DNA of 64,000 bases, taken from positions 1-64,000 of the forward strand of contig NZ_CP060395.1 in the NCBI RefSeq assembly GCF_015840335.1, read 5' to 3'. Below the pieces are notes generated by a model. That model did no database searches. It was not told where the DNA came from and saw only the letters and a list, made by a program, of their open reading frames with translations. Origin of the DNA: Synechococcus sp. CBW1108 (GTDB taxonomy: Bacteria; Cyanobacteriota; Cyanobacteriia; PCC-6307; Cyanobiaceae). A program made the translations under genes and the position numbers. Positions 54,525 through 63,584 of the stretch are shown one piece after another (the stretch's first letter is position 1; the number at the start of each line of letters is the position of its first letter).

Positions 54525-55949
54525 TCAGCCAGCCAGCAGGAGCAGGTTGGCAAAGGTGAGCCCATTCCAGAGGCCATGCATCAACACGCTGGCCGCCAGC
54601 CGGCCACTCTGGAGTCGCAGCCAGCCCAGGCCCAGGCCCAGCACGAACAGCGGTGGCAACTCCCCCAGGCTCAGGTGGGCAATCCCAAACACAAGGGCGC
54701 TGATCAGCACCGCCGCGAAACCACCCCAGCGTTCGGCCAGCACCGGCAGCAGCACTCCGCGAAACAGGGTTTCTTCAAACAGGGGGGCCAGCACCATGGC
54801 CGTGAGGGCAAAGCAGAGCAGGGCAAGGGGATTGGCGCTGTTGAGCACTAGCTCCAGCAGGGGATTGCTGCCGCCTGGATCGCCCACCAACCTCTCCAGC
54901 AGCCAGCTCACCAAAGCCACGAGGGGAAGCACCATCAACAGCTGGACCAGCGCCCGCCGCAGGGCCGAGCCCAGGGGGCGCCAGTGCCACTGGAGCCAGC
55001 CACCGGCAGGCGGTTGGCCGTGGGGCCTCAACTGGGACCACAACAACAGCAGGGGAGCCGCCATCAGGCCGAGATAGAGGGCAATTACCAACAGCCCCTG
55101 CTGCAGGGCTGGTTCCGCCGCCAGGGGGCTCAACAGCCCCTGCAGCAGCGGAACCAGCAGGAGGGGTACCACCAACTCCCCCAGCACCACGAAACCTCCC
55201 GCAATCAGCAGGGTGGCCTGGGCCAGGCTGAGCGGTGGGACCTGCAGGGGAGGGCTTCCAACACCACTGCCAGCCCCCTTGCCCTTGCCCAGCCAGAGCC
55301 TTGCCAGCTCACGCAGGAGCAGGGCCGTGCCCACCAGCATCAGCAACACGGGGGCGAGGGTTGTGCCGAGCAGGCGCCAGATCGCGGCCTGTTGGGCTGG
55401 GACATCCACACAGCTGCTGCCTGCTCCCCCCAGGGCCTGGCAAACCAGCTGCCTGGTCAGGGGAGAGTCCCGCCACCCCTCCAGCAGCTGGTCGACCTGG
55501 CCGGCTCCCGGGGCCCCTTGGGCGGCGGGGGCCCGCAACAGCTGCAGCAGGCGGCGCTGCTCGGGCGGCACCTGCTGGTCCAAGTTCTGCAGACGCTCGC
55601 TCGCCTGGCCCGGCTCGCCGGCCTGGAGCTGCAGCAAAGCCAGTTGCAACTGCTGGGCTGGCGCCGGTGGCAGGGACCTATCCGCCAGCTGCTTCTCCAA
55701 CCCCAGCCGCAGGTCCTCCAGGGGATGCTCGCCCGCCAGGGCCCGCCCCAGGCTGGGGGGCAGGCCGGGCGCGGCCAGGGCTGCCAACTCCTGCTGGCGC
55801 AACTCCAGGTCATTGCCAACCGAAGGCCGCTGCAAGCTGTCCACCAATCCGCTCAGCCAGAGGAGGCCACTGAGAACCAGGCTGATCAGGGCCAATCCGG
55901 TGGTCCACCCCTGGCTCCGGCTGGGTCGAGGGGTGGGATTGGCGTTCAA
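54525..55949 (-). CDS. CPBP-family intramembrane metalloprotease
   Basis: A 474-residue membrane protein. The C-terminal half has the CPBP/CAAX-protease motifs: LFEETLFRGVLLPVL (EExxxR), FGIAHLSLGEL with a His, and a final HGLWNGLTF His segment. The N-terminal 200 residues contain one membrane segment and a Gln/Leu-rich helical, presumably luminal or periplasmic domain. Function in picocyanobacteria is unknown. Start codon TTG at 55949. Confidence 0.85.
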   Translation of the reverse strand: MNANPTPRPSRSQGWTTGLALISLVLSGLLWLSGLVDSLQRPSVGNDLELRQQELAALAAPGLPPSLGRALAGEHPLEDLRLGLEKQLADRSLPPAPAQQLQLALLQLQAGEPGQASERLQNLDQQVPPEQRRLLQLLRAPAAQGAPGAGQVDQLLEGWRDSPLTRQLVCQALGGAGSSCVDVPAQQAAIWRLLGTTLAPVLLMLVGTALLLRELARLWLGKGKGAGSGVGSPPLQVPPLSLAQATLLIAGGFVVLGELVVPLLLVPLLQGLLSPLAAEPALQQGLLVIALYLGLMAAPLLLLWSQLRPHGQPPAGGWLQWHWRPLGSALRRALVQLLMVLPLVALVSWLLERLVGDPGGSNPLLELVLNSANPLALLCFALTAMVLAPLFEETLFRGVLLPVLAERWGGFAAVLISALVFGIAHLSLGELPPLFVLGLGLGWLRLQSGRLAASVLMHGLWNGLTFANLLLLAG

Positions 55950-56031
55950 CCGCAGGCCCTCCAGGGCTTACTCGGACCTCAATTCTGTACTGCCCCCTTC
56001 CCATACGATGGGTTTGAGAAGCGTCCAGCCA

Positions 56032-57381
56032 ATGTCCCTTCGGATTGTGTTGGTGCGCCATGGCCTCAGCAGTTTCAACCTGGAGCACCGAATCCAGGGG
56101 CGGGACGACCTCTCCAACCTGACCGGAATCGGCCAGAGTCAGGCCCGGGCCTGCGGGGCGGCCCTGGGGGATCTGGTTTTCGAAGCCGTCTACAGCTCCC
56201 CGCTGAGACGGGCCGCCGACACCACCAGGTTGCTGCTGGCCGAACAGGGCCAGGGCCTGCAGGCGGAATTTGATGAGGGGCTACTGGAAATCGACCTGGC
56301 CCCCTGGAGCGGTCTGCTGCGCCAGGAGCTGCGGGAGCGGTTTGCCGACCAGGAGCTCCAGTGGCGCCAGGCCCCGGAAAAGCTCGAATTGCAGCGGGCT
56401 GATGGCAGCACCTACCGGCCCCTGCCGGAACTGATGCGACAGACAGATCAATTCCGCCGCCAGCTGCTTGAGCGGCACGCCGCAGCCATCAGCAACGACC
56501 AGGATCCACCCCACACCGTGCTGGTGGTGGCCCATAACGCCATCCTGCGCTGCCTGCTGCTGGCCCTGCTGGACTTGCCCATCTCCGGTTTTCGCCGGCT
56601 GCGGGTCGACAACTGCTCCATCTCCGTACTGAACGTGGGCAGGAGCAACATGGGCAGGAGCGGGGTGCAGGTGGAGCTGGTCAATGGGCTGGCCCACCTG
56701 GGCGACCCCCTGCCCATCAAGGGCGATGGGGCACGGCTGTTGCTGGTGCGCCACGGCGAAACTGACTGGAACCGCGAAGGCCGCTTCCAGGGCCAGATTG
56801 ATATTCCCCTCAATGCGACCGGCCGCAGCCAAGCGGAGGCGGCCGGTCGCTTTCTGGCTCCGGTGACGATCAACAGGGCCTACACCAGTTGCATGGCCAG
56901 GCCCCGCCAAACGGCCGAAGCGATCCTGGCCTCCCACCCCGGGGTACCCCTCACCAGCAGCGCCGGCCTGGTGGAGATCGGCCACGGCCTCTGGGAGGGC
57001 AGGTTGGAGCAGGACATCGCCGCAGGCTGGCCCGAGTTGCTGGCCAACTGGAAGCGGGCCCCCCACACCGTGCAGATGCCAGAAGGGGAAACCCTGCAGG
57101 AGGTCTCGGAGCGCTCGCTGGGCACCTGGCAGCACATTGCCGCCAGCCTCGACAGCAGCGAGACGGCGCTGGTGGTCGCCCATGACGCCGTCAATAAGAC
57201 CATCCTCTGCGACCTGCTGGGCCTGGGACCGGCCGACATCTGGGCGATCAAGCAGGGCAATGGAGGCGTCAGCGTGATCGACTACCCCGAAGGAGCCGCA
57301 GGGCGACCCGTGGTGGCCGCCCTGAACCTCACCCAGCATCTCGGCGGCGTATTGGATCGCACCGCCGCAGGGGCCCTGTGA
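56032..57381 (+). CDS. Two-domain histidine phosphatase (phosphoglycerate mutase-like)
   Basis: A 449-residue protein with two histidine phosphatase domains. The first begins RIVLVRHGLSSFN (catalytic RHG) and ends near VLVVAHNAILRCLL. The second begins LLLVRHGETDWN and ends ALVVAHDAVNKTIL. Both keep the RHG and the second His. Related double-domain cyanobacterial proteins have been annotated as 2-carboxyarabinitol-1-phosphatase or phosphoserine phosphatase; the true substrate is open. A linker with a short repeat (NVGRSNMGRS) joins the domains. ATG 56008 is an alternative start. Confidence 0.85.
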   Translation: MSLRIVLVRHGLSSFNLEHRIQGRDDLSNLTGIGQSQARACGAALGDLVFEAVYSSPLRRAADTTRLLLAEQGQGLQAEFDEGLLEIDLAPWSGLLRQELRERFADQELQWRQAPEKLELQRADGSTYRPLPELMRQTDQFRRQLLERHAAAISNDQDPPHTVLVVAHNAILRCLLLALLDLPISGFRRLRVDNCSISVLNVGRSNMGRSGVQVELVNGLAHLGDPLPIKGDGARLLLVRHGETDWNREGRFQGQIDIPLNATGRSQAEAAGRFLAPVTINRAYTSCMARPRQTAEAILASHPGVPLTSSAGLVEIGHGLWEGRLEQDIAAGWPELLANWKRAPHTVQMPEGETLQEVSERSLGTWQHIAASLDSSETALVVAHDAVNKTILCDLLGLGPADIWAIKQGNGGVSVIDYPEGAAGRPVVAALNLTQHLGGVLDRTAAGAL

Positions 57382-57385
57382 AGCC

Positions 57386-58666
57386 TTGACCCCCCCCCTA
57401 TGGCTGCACCAGGTTGAACTGCTGGCCGGTCCGCAGCAATCGGCCACCAGCTGCGACGCCCTGCTTGCCCCTGATGGCAGCCTGCTCGCCTGGGGCGAGG
57501 GGGCGACCCAGCAGGCCCAGGCCCTTGGCCTTGCCCCCAGACTCGCTAAGGGTTGGTTGCTGGCGCCGCTGCTGGTGGATCCCCACAGCGTGCTGGAGCA
57601 GGCCAGCGGCGGCCGAGCAGAAGATCTCACCAGCCTGGCCGAGGCCGCCGCTGCCGGGGGATACGGCACCGTGGCTCTCCTCCCCTGGGCCAGCCCCTGG
57701 CGGGACCAACCGGAAAAGCTGGGGCTCAGCTGGCCGGCACCGATGCAGCTGGAGCTATGGGGCAGCTTCAGCATCGGGGGAGCCAATCAGGAGCTTGCTC
57801 CCCATGGCGACCAACTTGCCGCCGGAGCCATCGGCCTGGCGGGCACTGACCAGGTGCCGCCCCTAGCCCTGATGGAGCGGGGCCTGCTGCTGGGGGAGAT
57901 GGGCCGGAGTCCGGTGCTGCTGGCACCCCGCGATGCCGGCCTCAGCGGCGGCGGCTTCGTGCGCGAAGGCGTGGAGACATTGCGGGCCGGCTGGCACCCC
58001 GATCCCGTGCTCAGCGAGATCCTGCCCCTGCAGAGCCTGCTCAGCCTGGCGGAGCTGCGGCCCGAAGCCCGCCTGGCCCTGATGAACCTGGCCACCGCCG
58101 CGGGGGTCGGGCTGCTGCGCCAGGCGCCACGGCGCCCCATGGCCACCGTGGGCTGGTGGCACCTGCTGGCCGACAGCGGCAACCTCGATCCCAGCGCCGA
58201 GGGCTGGCGGCTGTGCCCCTCCCTGGGCGCCCCCAGGGACCGCGAAGCCCTGATCACGGCCCTGGCCGATGGCGTGCTCACCGCAGTGGCCGTCCATCAC
58301 CTGCCCCTCGATGCGGAGGAGATCCTGCTCCCCCTCGACCAGCGCCGGGCCGGCCTGGCCGGCCATGGGGGCCGCCATGGCCTGGTCCTGCCCCTGCTCT
58401 GGGATGAACTGGTTCGCCGGCGCAGCTGGCCGGTGCAGCGGCTCTGGCAAGCCCTCAGCTGGGGCGGCTCCGAGCTGCTGGGACGGGAGCCAGAGCAGCT
58501 CAGAGCCGGGTCCCGTCGCTGGCTGCTGTTCGACCCCAACCATGGCTGGAGCTGGGATCGACAGGGATGCCCGTCGCGGGCTGCAAACCACCCCCTGAGG
58601 GGCAAGCAGCTGGTGGGTGGGATCAGGGCCAGCGGCCTGATCCCGGCTGCCAAGTGGACTATTTGA
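57386..58666 (+). CDS. Dihydroorotase-like protein, probably without metal centre
   Basis: A 426-residue amidohydrolase-fold protein resembling PyrC of the dihydroorotase family. The normal first metal motif HxH is replaced by VDPHSVLEQ with only one His, and the usual second-centre His residues cannot be placed, so catalysis is doubtful. The start is TTG at 57386, followed directly by a run of nine C (57390-57398). It lies 4 bases after the double phosphatase gene. Its last 8 bases overlap lepB. It may be a regulatory or inactive subunit. Confidence 0.75.
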   Translation: MTPPLWLHQVELLAGPQQSATSCDALLAPDGSLLAWGEGATQQAQALGLAPRLAKGWLLAPLLVDPHSVLEQASGGRAEDLTSLAEAAAAGGYGTVALLPWASPWRDQPEKLGLSWPAPMQLELWGSFSIGGANQELAPHGDQLAAGAIGLAGTDQVPPLALMERGLLLGEMGRSPVLLAPRDAGLSGGGFVREGVETLRAGWHPDPVLSEILPLQSLLSLAELRPEARLALMNLATAAGVGLLRQAPRRPMATVGWWHLLADSGNLDPSAEGWRLCPSLGAPRDREALITALADGVLTAVAVHHLPLDAEEILLPLDQRRAGLAGHGGRHGLVLPLLWDELVRRRSWPVQRLWQALSWGGSELLGREPEQLRAGSRRWLLFDPNHGWSWDRQGCPSRAANHPLRGKQLVGGIRASGLIPAAKWTI

Positions 58667-59399
58667 CGCCCAGGGAGCCGGTCTGGTTGAAGGGGTAGAA
58701 GCGCCAGAAGGCCCGACCGATGATTTCTTTCTGGGGCAAAAAGGCCCCACCGGGCCAGAAACGGCCATCCCAGCTGTTGGCGCGGTTGTCCCCCAGGGTC
58801 AGTACATGGCCAGGGGGAACCACCGCATTGAGGGTGCGGCATGGCCCCATGCCCTGGCTATCCACGGGGCAGTCGTTCTGCACATAGGGCTCGACCAGAC
58901 GCACCCCATTGATGAAGACATGGCCCCTGGGGTCAACAGTCACCCGCTCGCCAGGCAGGGCTACCACCCGCTTGATGTAGGCATCACAGGCCGGGTTAGC
59001 CACCCCAGGCAGGCTGCCGACCAAGGGCAGGTTGACCACCAGGCAGCTGAGGGGATTGGGATTGGCCCCTGCCGAAAGCACCGGATCGAAGTGGTGGGGT
59101 GAGTGGAACACCACAATCTCGCCACGGCGGGGAGCCCGCTGGCGATAGGTGAGCTTTTCCACCAGCAGCCGGTCCTGGATCTGCAGCCCAGGCAACATCG
59201 AACCGGAGGGGATGTAGCGGGCCTCCACCAGAAATTGGCGGATGCCCAGGGCCACCGCCAGGGTGATGGCCACACTGCGCCAGAAGGCCCACGGGCTCTC
59301 AGGGGAGCTGGCGAGAGCCCCAGGCTGGGTGTTCGATTTGGGGTTGTCGTGAATCAAGACTTGCGATCTGCCAGGGTGCAGGCCCAGCTGGCCAGACAC
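58659..59399 (-). CDS. lepB: Signal peptidase I
   Basis: Cleaves Sec signal peptides outside the membrane; about 246 residues. After a membrane anchor (VAITLAVALGIRQFLVEA) come the catalytic Ser in RYIPSGSMLPGL, the Lys in YIKRVVALPGERV, and the LGDNRANSWDGRFWG-type box (here LGDNRANSWDGRFWP). The start is uncertain: GTG 59399 or TTG 59357. It is convergent with the dihydroorotase-like gene and divergent from the gene at 59436. Confidence 0.93.
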   Translation of the reverse strand: MSGQLGLHPGRSQVLIHDNPKSNTQPGALASSPESPWAFWRSVAITLAVALGIRQFLVEARYIPSGSMLPGLQIQDRLLVEKLTYRQRAPRRGEIVVFHSPHHFDPVLSAGANPNPLSCLVVNLPLVGSLPGVANPACDAYIKRVVALPGERVTVDPRGHVFINGVRLVEPYVQNDCPVDSQGMGPCRTLNAVVPPGHVLTLGDNRANSWDGRFWPGGAFLPQKEIIGRAFWRFYPFNQTGSLGVK

Positions 59400-59435
59400 G
59401 GCAGATTAGGCACAACCTCCCCTTCGCCAAGGCCC

Positions 59436-61010
59436 ATGTCGCTGCCCCGTTGGCAATCCAACTCCACGGCCTCACCCGGCGGCTGGGGGCAGGGCTGGGA
59501 CCGCTTCGTGGCGGTGTGGGCCAGCCTCAACCTGATCTGGGTTGCCTTTGACATCACTTACCTGCCGCTGCGCACCTTCTGGCTGCAGCGCAACCTCTAT
59601 CCGATCCCCTCGGTGCCGCTTGTGGTGCCCCTCACTGTGATCCCGGATCTGACGCCCCTGGTCGATCCGATCAAGGGCATAGAACCCCACCGCGAAACCC
59701 AGGCCTACATCGAGCAATTCCGGCGCCTGGATGCGGCCCTGCTGGCCCTGCCCGCCGGCCAGCGGCCCCAGGCCGCCCAGGTGGCGCTGCTGAACCGCCA
59801 GGTTCAGCTCACCGTCCAGATGGTCGACAGCAATCCTTTCCAGGCTTCTGGAGCCACCGGCACCCTCGAAAAGATCAAAAATCGCCTGCGCCAGCGGGCT
59901 GATCTGGATTCCGCCCGCCAGGCCTCCGGCCTGCTGCTCAGCCCGGACTGGATCCAGGCCCGCGGTTGGAACAGCGAGCGGCGCTTCTGGAACGACCAGA
60001 TCCTGCCCCTGGTGGCCACCAACTACTGGCGATCGATCGACGAAAACGGACGCCCCACTGACCATTTCTGGCGGATCGACCTGCTGCTGTTCCAGAGCGT
60101 CTTTGGCCTGGACATCCTGCTGCGCCTGATCCGAATGCGGCGCCGATTGCCCGGGCTGAGCTGGGGCGACGCCCTGCTGCGGCGCTGGAGCGACCTGCCC
60201 CTGCTGCTGCCCTTCTGGCGTTGGCTGCGGCTGATGCCCGTGCTGGAGCGACTGCAGACCTCAGGCCTGGTCAATTTTGAGCCGCTGCGGGCCGTGGTTA
60301 GCCGGGGGGTGGTGGCCCTGCTGGCGGTGGAACTGTTTGAGGTGCTGTCGTTGCAGATTCTCGATGGCACCCAGGGCCTGATCCGCTCGCGCCGGTGGCC
60401 CCAAAGACTGCGGGCCCTGCGCAGCCACCAAAGCGTGGCCAGCCGCGACGAGCGTGCCCTGGTGGAGCTGGTGCGCATCTGGGCGCCCCTGTTGCTCAGC
60501 CGAGTCGCGCCCCGACTCGCCCCCGAGCTGCAGGGCCTGCTGGGCTACAGCCTGCGGCAAAGCCTGGATCGCACCGTGGTGCCGCCGCCGCTGCGGCAAC
60601 TGCAGCCGCTGCTGCAGGTGGAAAGCGGCATCAGCCGCCAGCTGGCTGGGGGCATGGTCGAAAGCCTGCTCGAGCTCGCGCGCAGCACGGGCAACCGACT
60701 TGGTCGCCGCGACGATGTGCAGCTGGATCTGCTCCAACGTTTCATCGATCGCTTCTGGGATGAACTGGCCGCTGCCCTGGAGAGTGGTTCGGCCCTCGAG
60801 CGCTCCCAGGAGCTCCTCTGTGCCCTGATCGATGGCGCCAAGGGCACCTACCTCAGCCAGATCAACAGGGCCGGCATAGAAGCCCTGATTCAGGAGCTCG
60901 ATCAGCTGATCACTGCTCCTGGTCAACAAACTGCTCCTGGCCAACAAGCAGCACCTAGCCAATCAAAGCCGCTCAACCGCCCAGAGCCTCCTGCCACTCC
61001 TGCTCCTTGA
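59436..61010 (+). CDS. Hypothetical membrane protein
   Basis: A 524-residue protein. It has a membrane segment near the N-terminus (FVAVWASLNLIWVAFDITYLPL) and further hydrophobic stretches near 215-230 (IDLLLFQSVFGLDILLRLI) and 285-305 (GVVALLAVELFEVLSL), with long helical, Arg/Leu-rich domains between and after them. The C-terminal tail repeats APGQQ-type residues (18-base DNA repeats at 60913-60963). Recognised only as a conserved type in picocyanobacteria; no function assigned. Its last 38 bases overlap the ArsC-like gene. Confidence 0.75.
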   Translation: MSLPRWQSNSTASPGGWGQGWDRFVAVWASLNLIWVAFDITYLPLRTFWLQRNLYPIPSVPLVVPLTVIPDLTPLVDPIKGIEPHRETQAYIEQFRRLDAALLALPAGQRPQAAQVALLNRQVQLTVQMVDSNPFQASGATGTLEKIKNRLRQRADLDSARQASGLLLSPDWIQARGWNSERRFWNDQILPLVATNYWRSIDENGRPTDHFWRIDLLLFQSVFGLDILLRLIRMRRRLPGLSWGDALLRRWSDLPLLLPFWRWLRLMPVLERLQTSGLVNFEPLRAVVSRGVVALLAVELFEVLSLQILDGTQGLIRSRRWPQRLRALRSHQSVASRDERALVELVRIWAPLLLSRVAPRLAPELQGLLGYSLRQSLDRTVVPPPLRQLQPLLQVESGISRQLAGGMVESLLELARSTGNRLGRRDDVQLDLLQRFIDRFWDELAAALESGSALERSQELLCALIDGAKGTYLSQINRAGIEALIQELDQLITAPGQQTAPGQQAAPSQSKPLNRPEPPATPAP

Positions 61011-61320
61011 AGCCCGTCAGGATTGCTCCGCCGCTGGTGATCAGGAACGGTCGCTTAATCAGCTTGCCATCGGCGGCCAGTGCCGCCAGAGCGCTCCGAT
61101 CATCCAGCGCCTGCACGGTGGCGGAGCCCAGGGCGCGATAGCTCTGACCACTGGTGTTGAAAAGGCGCTTGCGGCCCAGTTGGGCCAACGCCAGCTCCAG
61201 CTCAGCCAGGCTCGGCGGAGTCTGGGTGATGTCGAGCATCTGGGCATGGAAATCCCGGGCGGCGAGCCACTGAAGGGCCTTGCGGCAGGTGCTGCAGCCC
61301 GAGTAGCCGTAGAACTTCAT
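60973..61320 (-). CDS. ArsC/Spx-family protein (YffB/MgsR type)
   Basis: A 115-residue thioredoxin-fold protein of the arsenate reductase/Spx family. The redox motif is YGYSGCSTCRKALQWL with CSTC, and LIKRPFLITSGG supplies the cis-Pro loop. The arsenate-reductase catalytic Arg set is incomplete to the eye, so it may be a Spx-like redox or regulatory protein rather than an arsenate reductase. Confidence 0.85.
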   Translation of the reverse strand: MKFYGYSGCSTCRKALQWLAARDFHAQMLDITQTPPSLAELELALAQLGRKRLFNTSGQSYRALGSATVQALDDRSALAALAADGKLIKRPFLITSGGAILTGFKEQEWQEALGG

Positions 61321-61359
61321 CCTTGCCGGCCCGAGGACTTCAGGGAGCTCGAAAGCGGA

Positions 61360-61722
61360 TTACTTGCGGCCAATCAGAGACTTAAGTGCCCCGACCAGGC
61401 TGTTGGAACCCTGGCCCACGGCGTTGCTGGGCCGGGTGCGAACGGTGACGTCACCGTTGACACTGGTGCGGCAGCTGAGGCGGAAATTGGCGGGGCGATC
61501 GGCCAGGTAGACCTCCTCCACATCGCTGCGGGGGGAGAGGTTTTGCATGCCCTCAACCACTTCCATCACACAGGTTCCGCATTGGCCCAGGCCGCCGCAG
61601 TTGTTGACATTGTTCAGCCCCTTGTAGGGGTTGATGCCCGCATCAAGGGCAGCCTTGCGCAGGTTTGCTCCCTCGATGCAACCGACCTGCTGGCCTTCCT
61701 GTTCAAAACGGATGGTGGGCAC
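61360..61722 (-). CDS. 2Fe-2S ferredoxin
   Basis: A [2Fe-2S] electron carrier of 120 residues. The cluster Cys are C42, C48, C51 and C84 (CGGLGQCGTC then LSC), a CX5CX2C spacing unlike photosynthetic PetF (CX4CX2C). A C-terminal tail (NAVGQGSNSLVGALKSLIG) is extra. GTG at 61722 gives the normal start PTIRFEQEG; TTG 61752 would add 10 residues. Partner enzyme unknown. Confidence 0.88.
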   Translation of the reverse strand: MPTIRFEQEGQQVGCIEGANLRKAALDAGINPYKGLNNVNNCGGLGQCGTCVMEVVEGMQNLSPRSDVEEVYLADRPANFRLSCRTSVNGDVTVRTRPSNAVGQGSNSLVGALKSLIGRK

Positions 61723-61804
61723 GGTCGGGCTGGGGGAGTGGGCGCCGCCCAACTTAAGCCACGCCCGCCCCCCTGCCTAGCATCAGATCCCCCGACTTCA
61801 AGCC

Positions 61805-62467
61805 GTGTCAGCTCCCATCGGCTACGACCTGATCGTGCAGCAGCTGATTCCTGGCTACGCCAGCCTGGCCCGACTGGCGGTGGCACTGCTGGCAGCCTCC
61901 CCCCTGGCTGGCCGCCAGGGGGCTGCGGTGCTGGTCGCGGGATGCGGCACCGGGGCCGAGCTGGTTGAGGCCCGGGCCCAGCGACCCGACTGGCGGCTGA
62001 CGGCCATTGACCCCTCCGCTGAGATGCTTGCCGCGGCCCGCCAGCGGCTGGGCGCTGAGGGCATCAGCTGGCGCCAGAGCAGCGTGGAGGATCTCCAGGC
62101 GGATGGCTGCTTTGCCGGAGCGCTCTCAGTGCTGGTGCTGCAGTCGCTGCCCGATGACGGGACGAAACTGGCCTTCCTTGCCGCCCTGGCCCGCAGCCTG
62201 GAGCCCGGCGGCCAACTGGTGCTGGTGGACCTGATGGCGCCTGAGCGATCCGCCCTGCAGCGTCAGGTGGGAGAGGCCTGGCTCGGCTTCCAGCGCGCCA
62301 GCGGACTCGAAGCCGATCCTGAGGTGCTCGAACCCCTTACCCAGGGGCTCTACCCCATTGGTGAAGCTCGACTCAACTCCCTTGTCAATGCCGCCGGCTT
62401 CAGTGATCCGGCCAAGATTTTTCAGGCCCTGGGCTACGAGGGCTTTCTGCTGCAACGCACCCCCTGA
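61805..62467 (+). CDS. Class I SAM-dependent methyltransferase
   Basis: A 220-residue methyltransferase. Motif I is VLVAGCGTGAELVEA (about 40-55), followed by LTAIDPSAEMLAAARQRL (motif II) and a GALSVLVLQSLPDD segment (motif IV). The GTG at 61805 is the start. The substrate is unknown; small-molecule or lipid/quinone methylation is likely from the type. Three tandem 17-base repeats follow the stop. Confidence 0.88.
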   Translation: MSAPIGYDLIVQQLIPGYASLARLAVALLAASPLAGRQGAAVLVAGCGTGAELVEARAQRPDWRLTAIDPSAEMLAAARQRLGAEGISWRQSSVEDLQADGCFAGALSVLVLQSLPDDGTKLAFLAALARSLEPGGQLVLVDLMAPERSALQRQVGEAWLGFQRASGLEADPEVLEPLTQGLYPIGEARLNSLVNAAGFSDPAKIFQALGYEGFLLQRTP

Positions 62468-62476
62468 AGGCGACGA

Positions 62477-62527
62477 TTCAGTGGAGTTGCCAAATCAGTG
62501 AAGTAGCCAAATCAGTGGAGTTGCCAA
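62477..62527. repeat. Three tandem 17-base repeats after the methyltransferase gene
   Basis: ATCAGTGGAGTTGCCAA-type units lie at 62477-62493, 62494-62510 (two substitutions) and 62511-62527. They separate the convergent methyltransferase and small membrane-protein genes. No further function is visible. Confidence 0.9.
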
Positions 62528-62537
62528 AGTCCAGCGC

Positions 62538-62792
62538 TCAGGGATCAGGAACCTGGGTCAAGGCTGAATCCATTGGCACCAGCAGGGTCGCGGACCGTCC
62601 ACCCACAACGGTGGCAAGGGGAACTACCGCGGTGACTAGGGCAATCAAGGTGCCCAGCAGAAGGGGGAGAAGGGCCTGCTGGCCTGGACTGTAAGGATCC
62701 TCAGGCTGATCGGCTTTGGATTCTGAATCAATCAATTGGCGATCGGTAAATTCTTGATCGCTGGCCTGGGATTCTCGGGGGACAACATCCAT
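62538..62792 (-). CDS. Hypothetical small membrane protein
   Basis: An 84-residue protein with an acidic, polar N-terminus (SESKADQPEDPYSPGQ) and one membrane segment near the C-terminal half (ALLPLLLGTLIALVTAVVPLATVV). Function unknown. A plausible promoter lies 16-44 bases upstream of the ATG. Confidence 0.65.
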   Translation of the reverse strand: MDVVPRESQASDQEFTDRQLIDSESKADQPEDPYSPGQQALLPLLLGTLIALVTAVVPLATVVGGRSATLLVPMDSALTQVPDP

Positions 62793-62807
62793 GGGGTAGG
62801 AGCGGGC

Positions 62808-62836
62808 TCCATAGCCCAGTCCCTAATCGTTAACAA
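62808..62836 (-). promoter_or_regulatory. Possible promoter of the small membrane-protein gene
   Basis: On the minus strand TTGTTA (62831-62836) is 17 bases upstream of TATGGA (62808-62813), 15 bases before the ATG. The match to the -35/-10 consensus is moderate and it lies in an AT-rich patch. Confidence 0.35.
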
Positions 62837-62911
62837 CTAACTTCTATTCTGACACCTTCTGCGAGCAACTGGCAAAATTCGCCTTCAAAACTCTCCTTGC
62901 CCCCTGACGGC

Positions 62912-63442
62912 TCAGGCAGCCGGGCGGGCGCCATGGTCGAGCCGGTCGCGGCGGGCACTGAGGTCAACGGCAGTGCGTCCATCGAGATGGTCGAGATGAT
63001 CAAGCCGTGAGCTAATGGTCCGCAGCTCCTCAAGGATGGCGCCCAGCAACTGCTGGGTGGCAGTGGAGGGGGAGTTCAGCACCTCAACGGTCACCTCCTT
63101 GATCCGCAACACGTCGCGGGCGAAGCGGGCCACCTCGTTGGGGTGAAACATCAGGGGATCTTTCTGATCGGTCCTGTACTCAGGATTGAGCTTGCGCGGA
63201 TTGAAGGGTGGATTGAGGTTACGGGGATCGGTATTGGTATAGCGGTATACCGATGCCCGGGAGCGGTTCAGGGCCTTCTGCACCTCATCGATGCCAATCA
63301 GGCCCTCGCTCACCTCTGGGGCAGAGAAGGGGGCCGCTTCCCGATCGGTCGGCTCGCCTGGATCAGAACCCGTAAAAGCGGCTGCCCCATTGGTGCCAGC
63401 TCCGCTCTCAGCTCCAGCTTCAGCTCTGGGGTGGAAAGGCAT
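62912..63442 (-). CDS. Hypothetical HTH-type regulatory protein
   Basis: A 176-residue protein. A variable acidic N-terminus (1-40) precedes a probable helix-turn-helix (GLIGIDEVQKALNRSRASVYRYTN, about 47-70) and a conserved stretch with Asn/Pro (DPRNLNPPFNPRKLNPEYR). A helical C-terminal part follows (NSPSTATQQLLGAILEELRTISSRLDHLDHLDGR). Similar proteins occur in picocyanobacteria; function unknown. It is divergent from proS with 142 bases between starts, so it could act on it. Confidence 0.75.
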   Translation of the reverse strand: MPFHPRAEAGAESGAGTNGAAAFTGSDPGEPTDREAAPFSAPEVSEGLIGIDEVQKALNRSRASVYRYTNTDPRNLNPPFNPRKLNPEYRTDQKDPLMFHPNEVARFARDVLRIKEVTVEVLNSPSTATQQLLGAILEELRTISSRLDHLDHLDGRTAVDLSARRDRLDHGARPAA

Positions 63443-63584
63443 GGGACCTCTATGGCGCAGACCGAGACTTTTGGGAACCTAGCAGGGGTTTCCGGAACCC
63501 TCTCCCCCAGTGGCCACCCAGGCAATTGTGTGGCCGGGCAAGGGCTGGTGATAGGTTCCGCCCTCCCCCCCGAACCACCTGGCC

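Noticed and set aside
62477-62527. Short regular repeats that might suggest CRISPR
   Set aside because: Units are directly tandem without spacers and only three copies exist; no cas genes are nearby.
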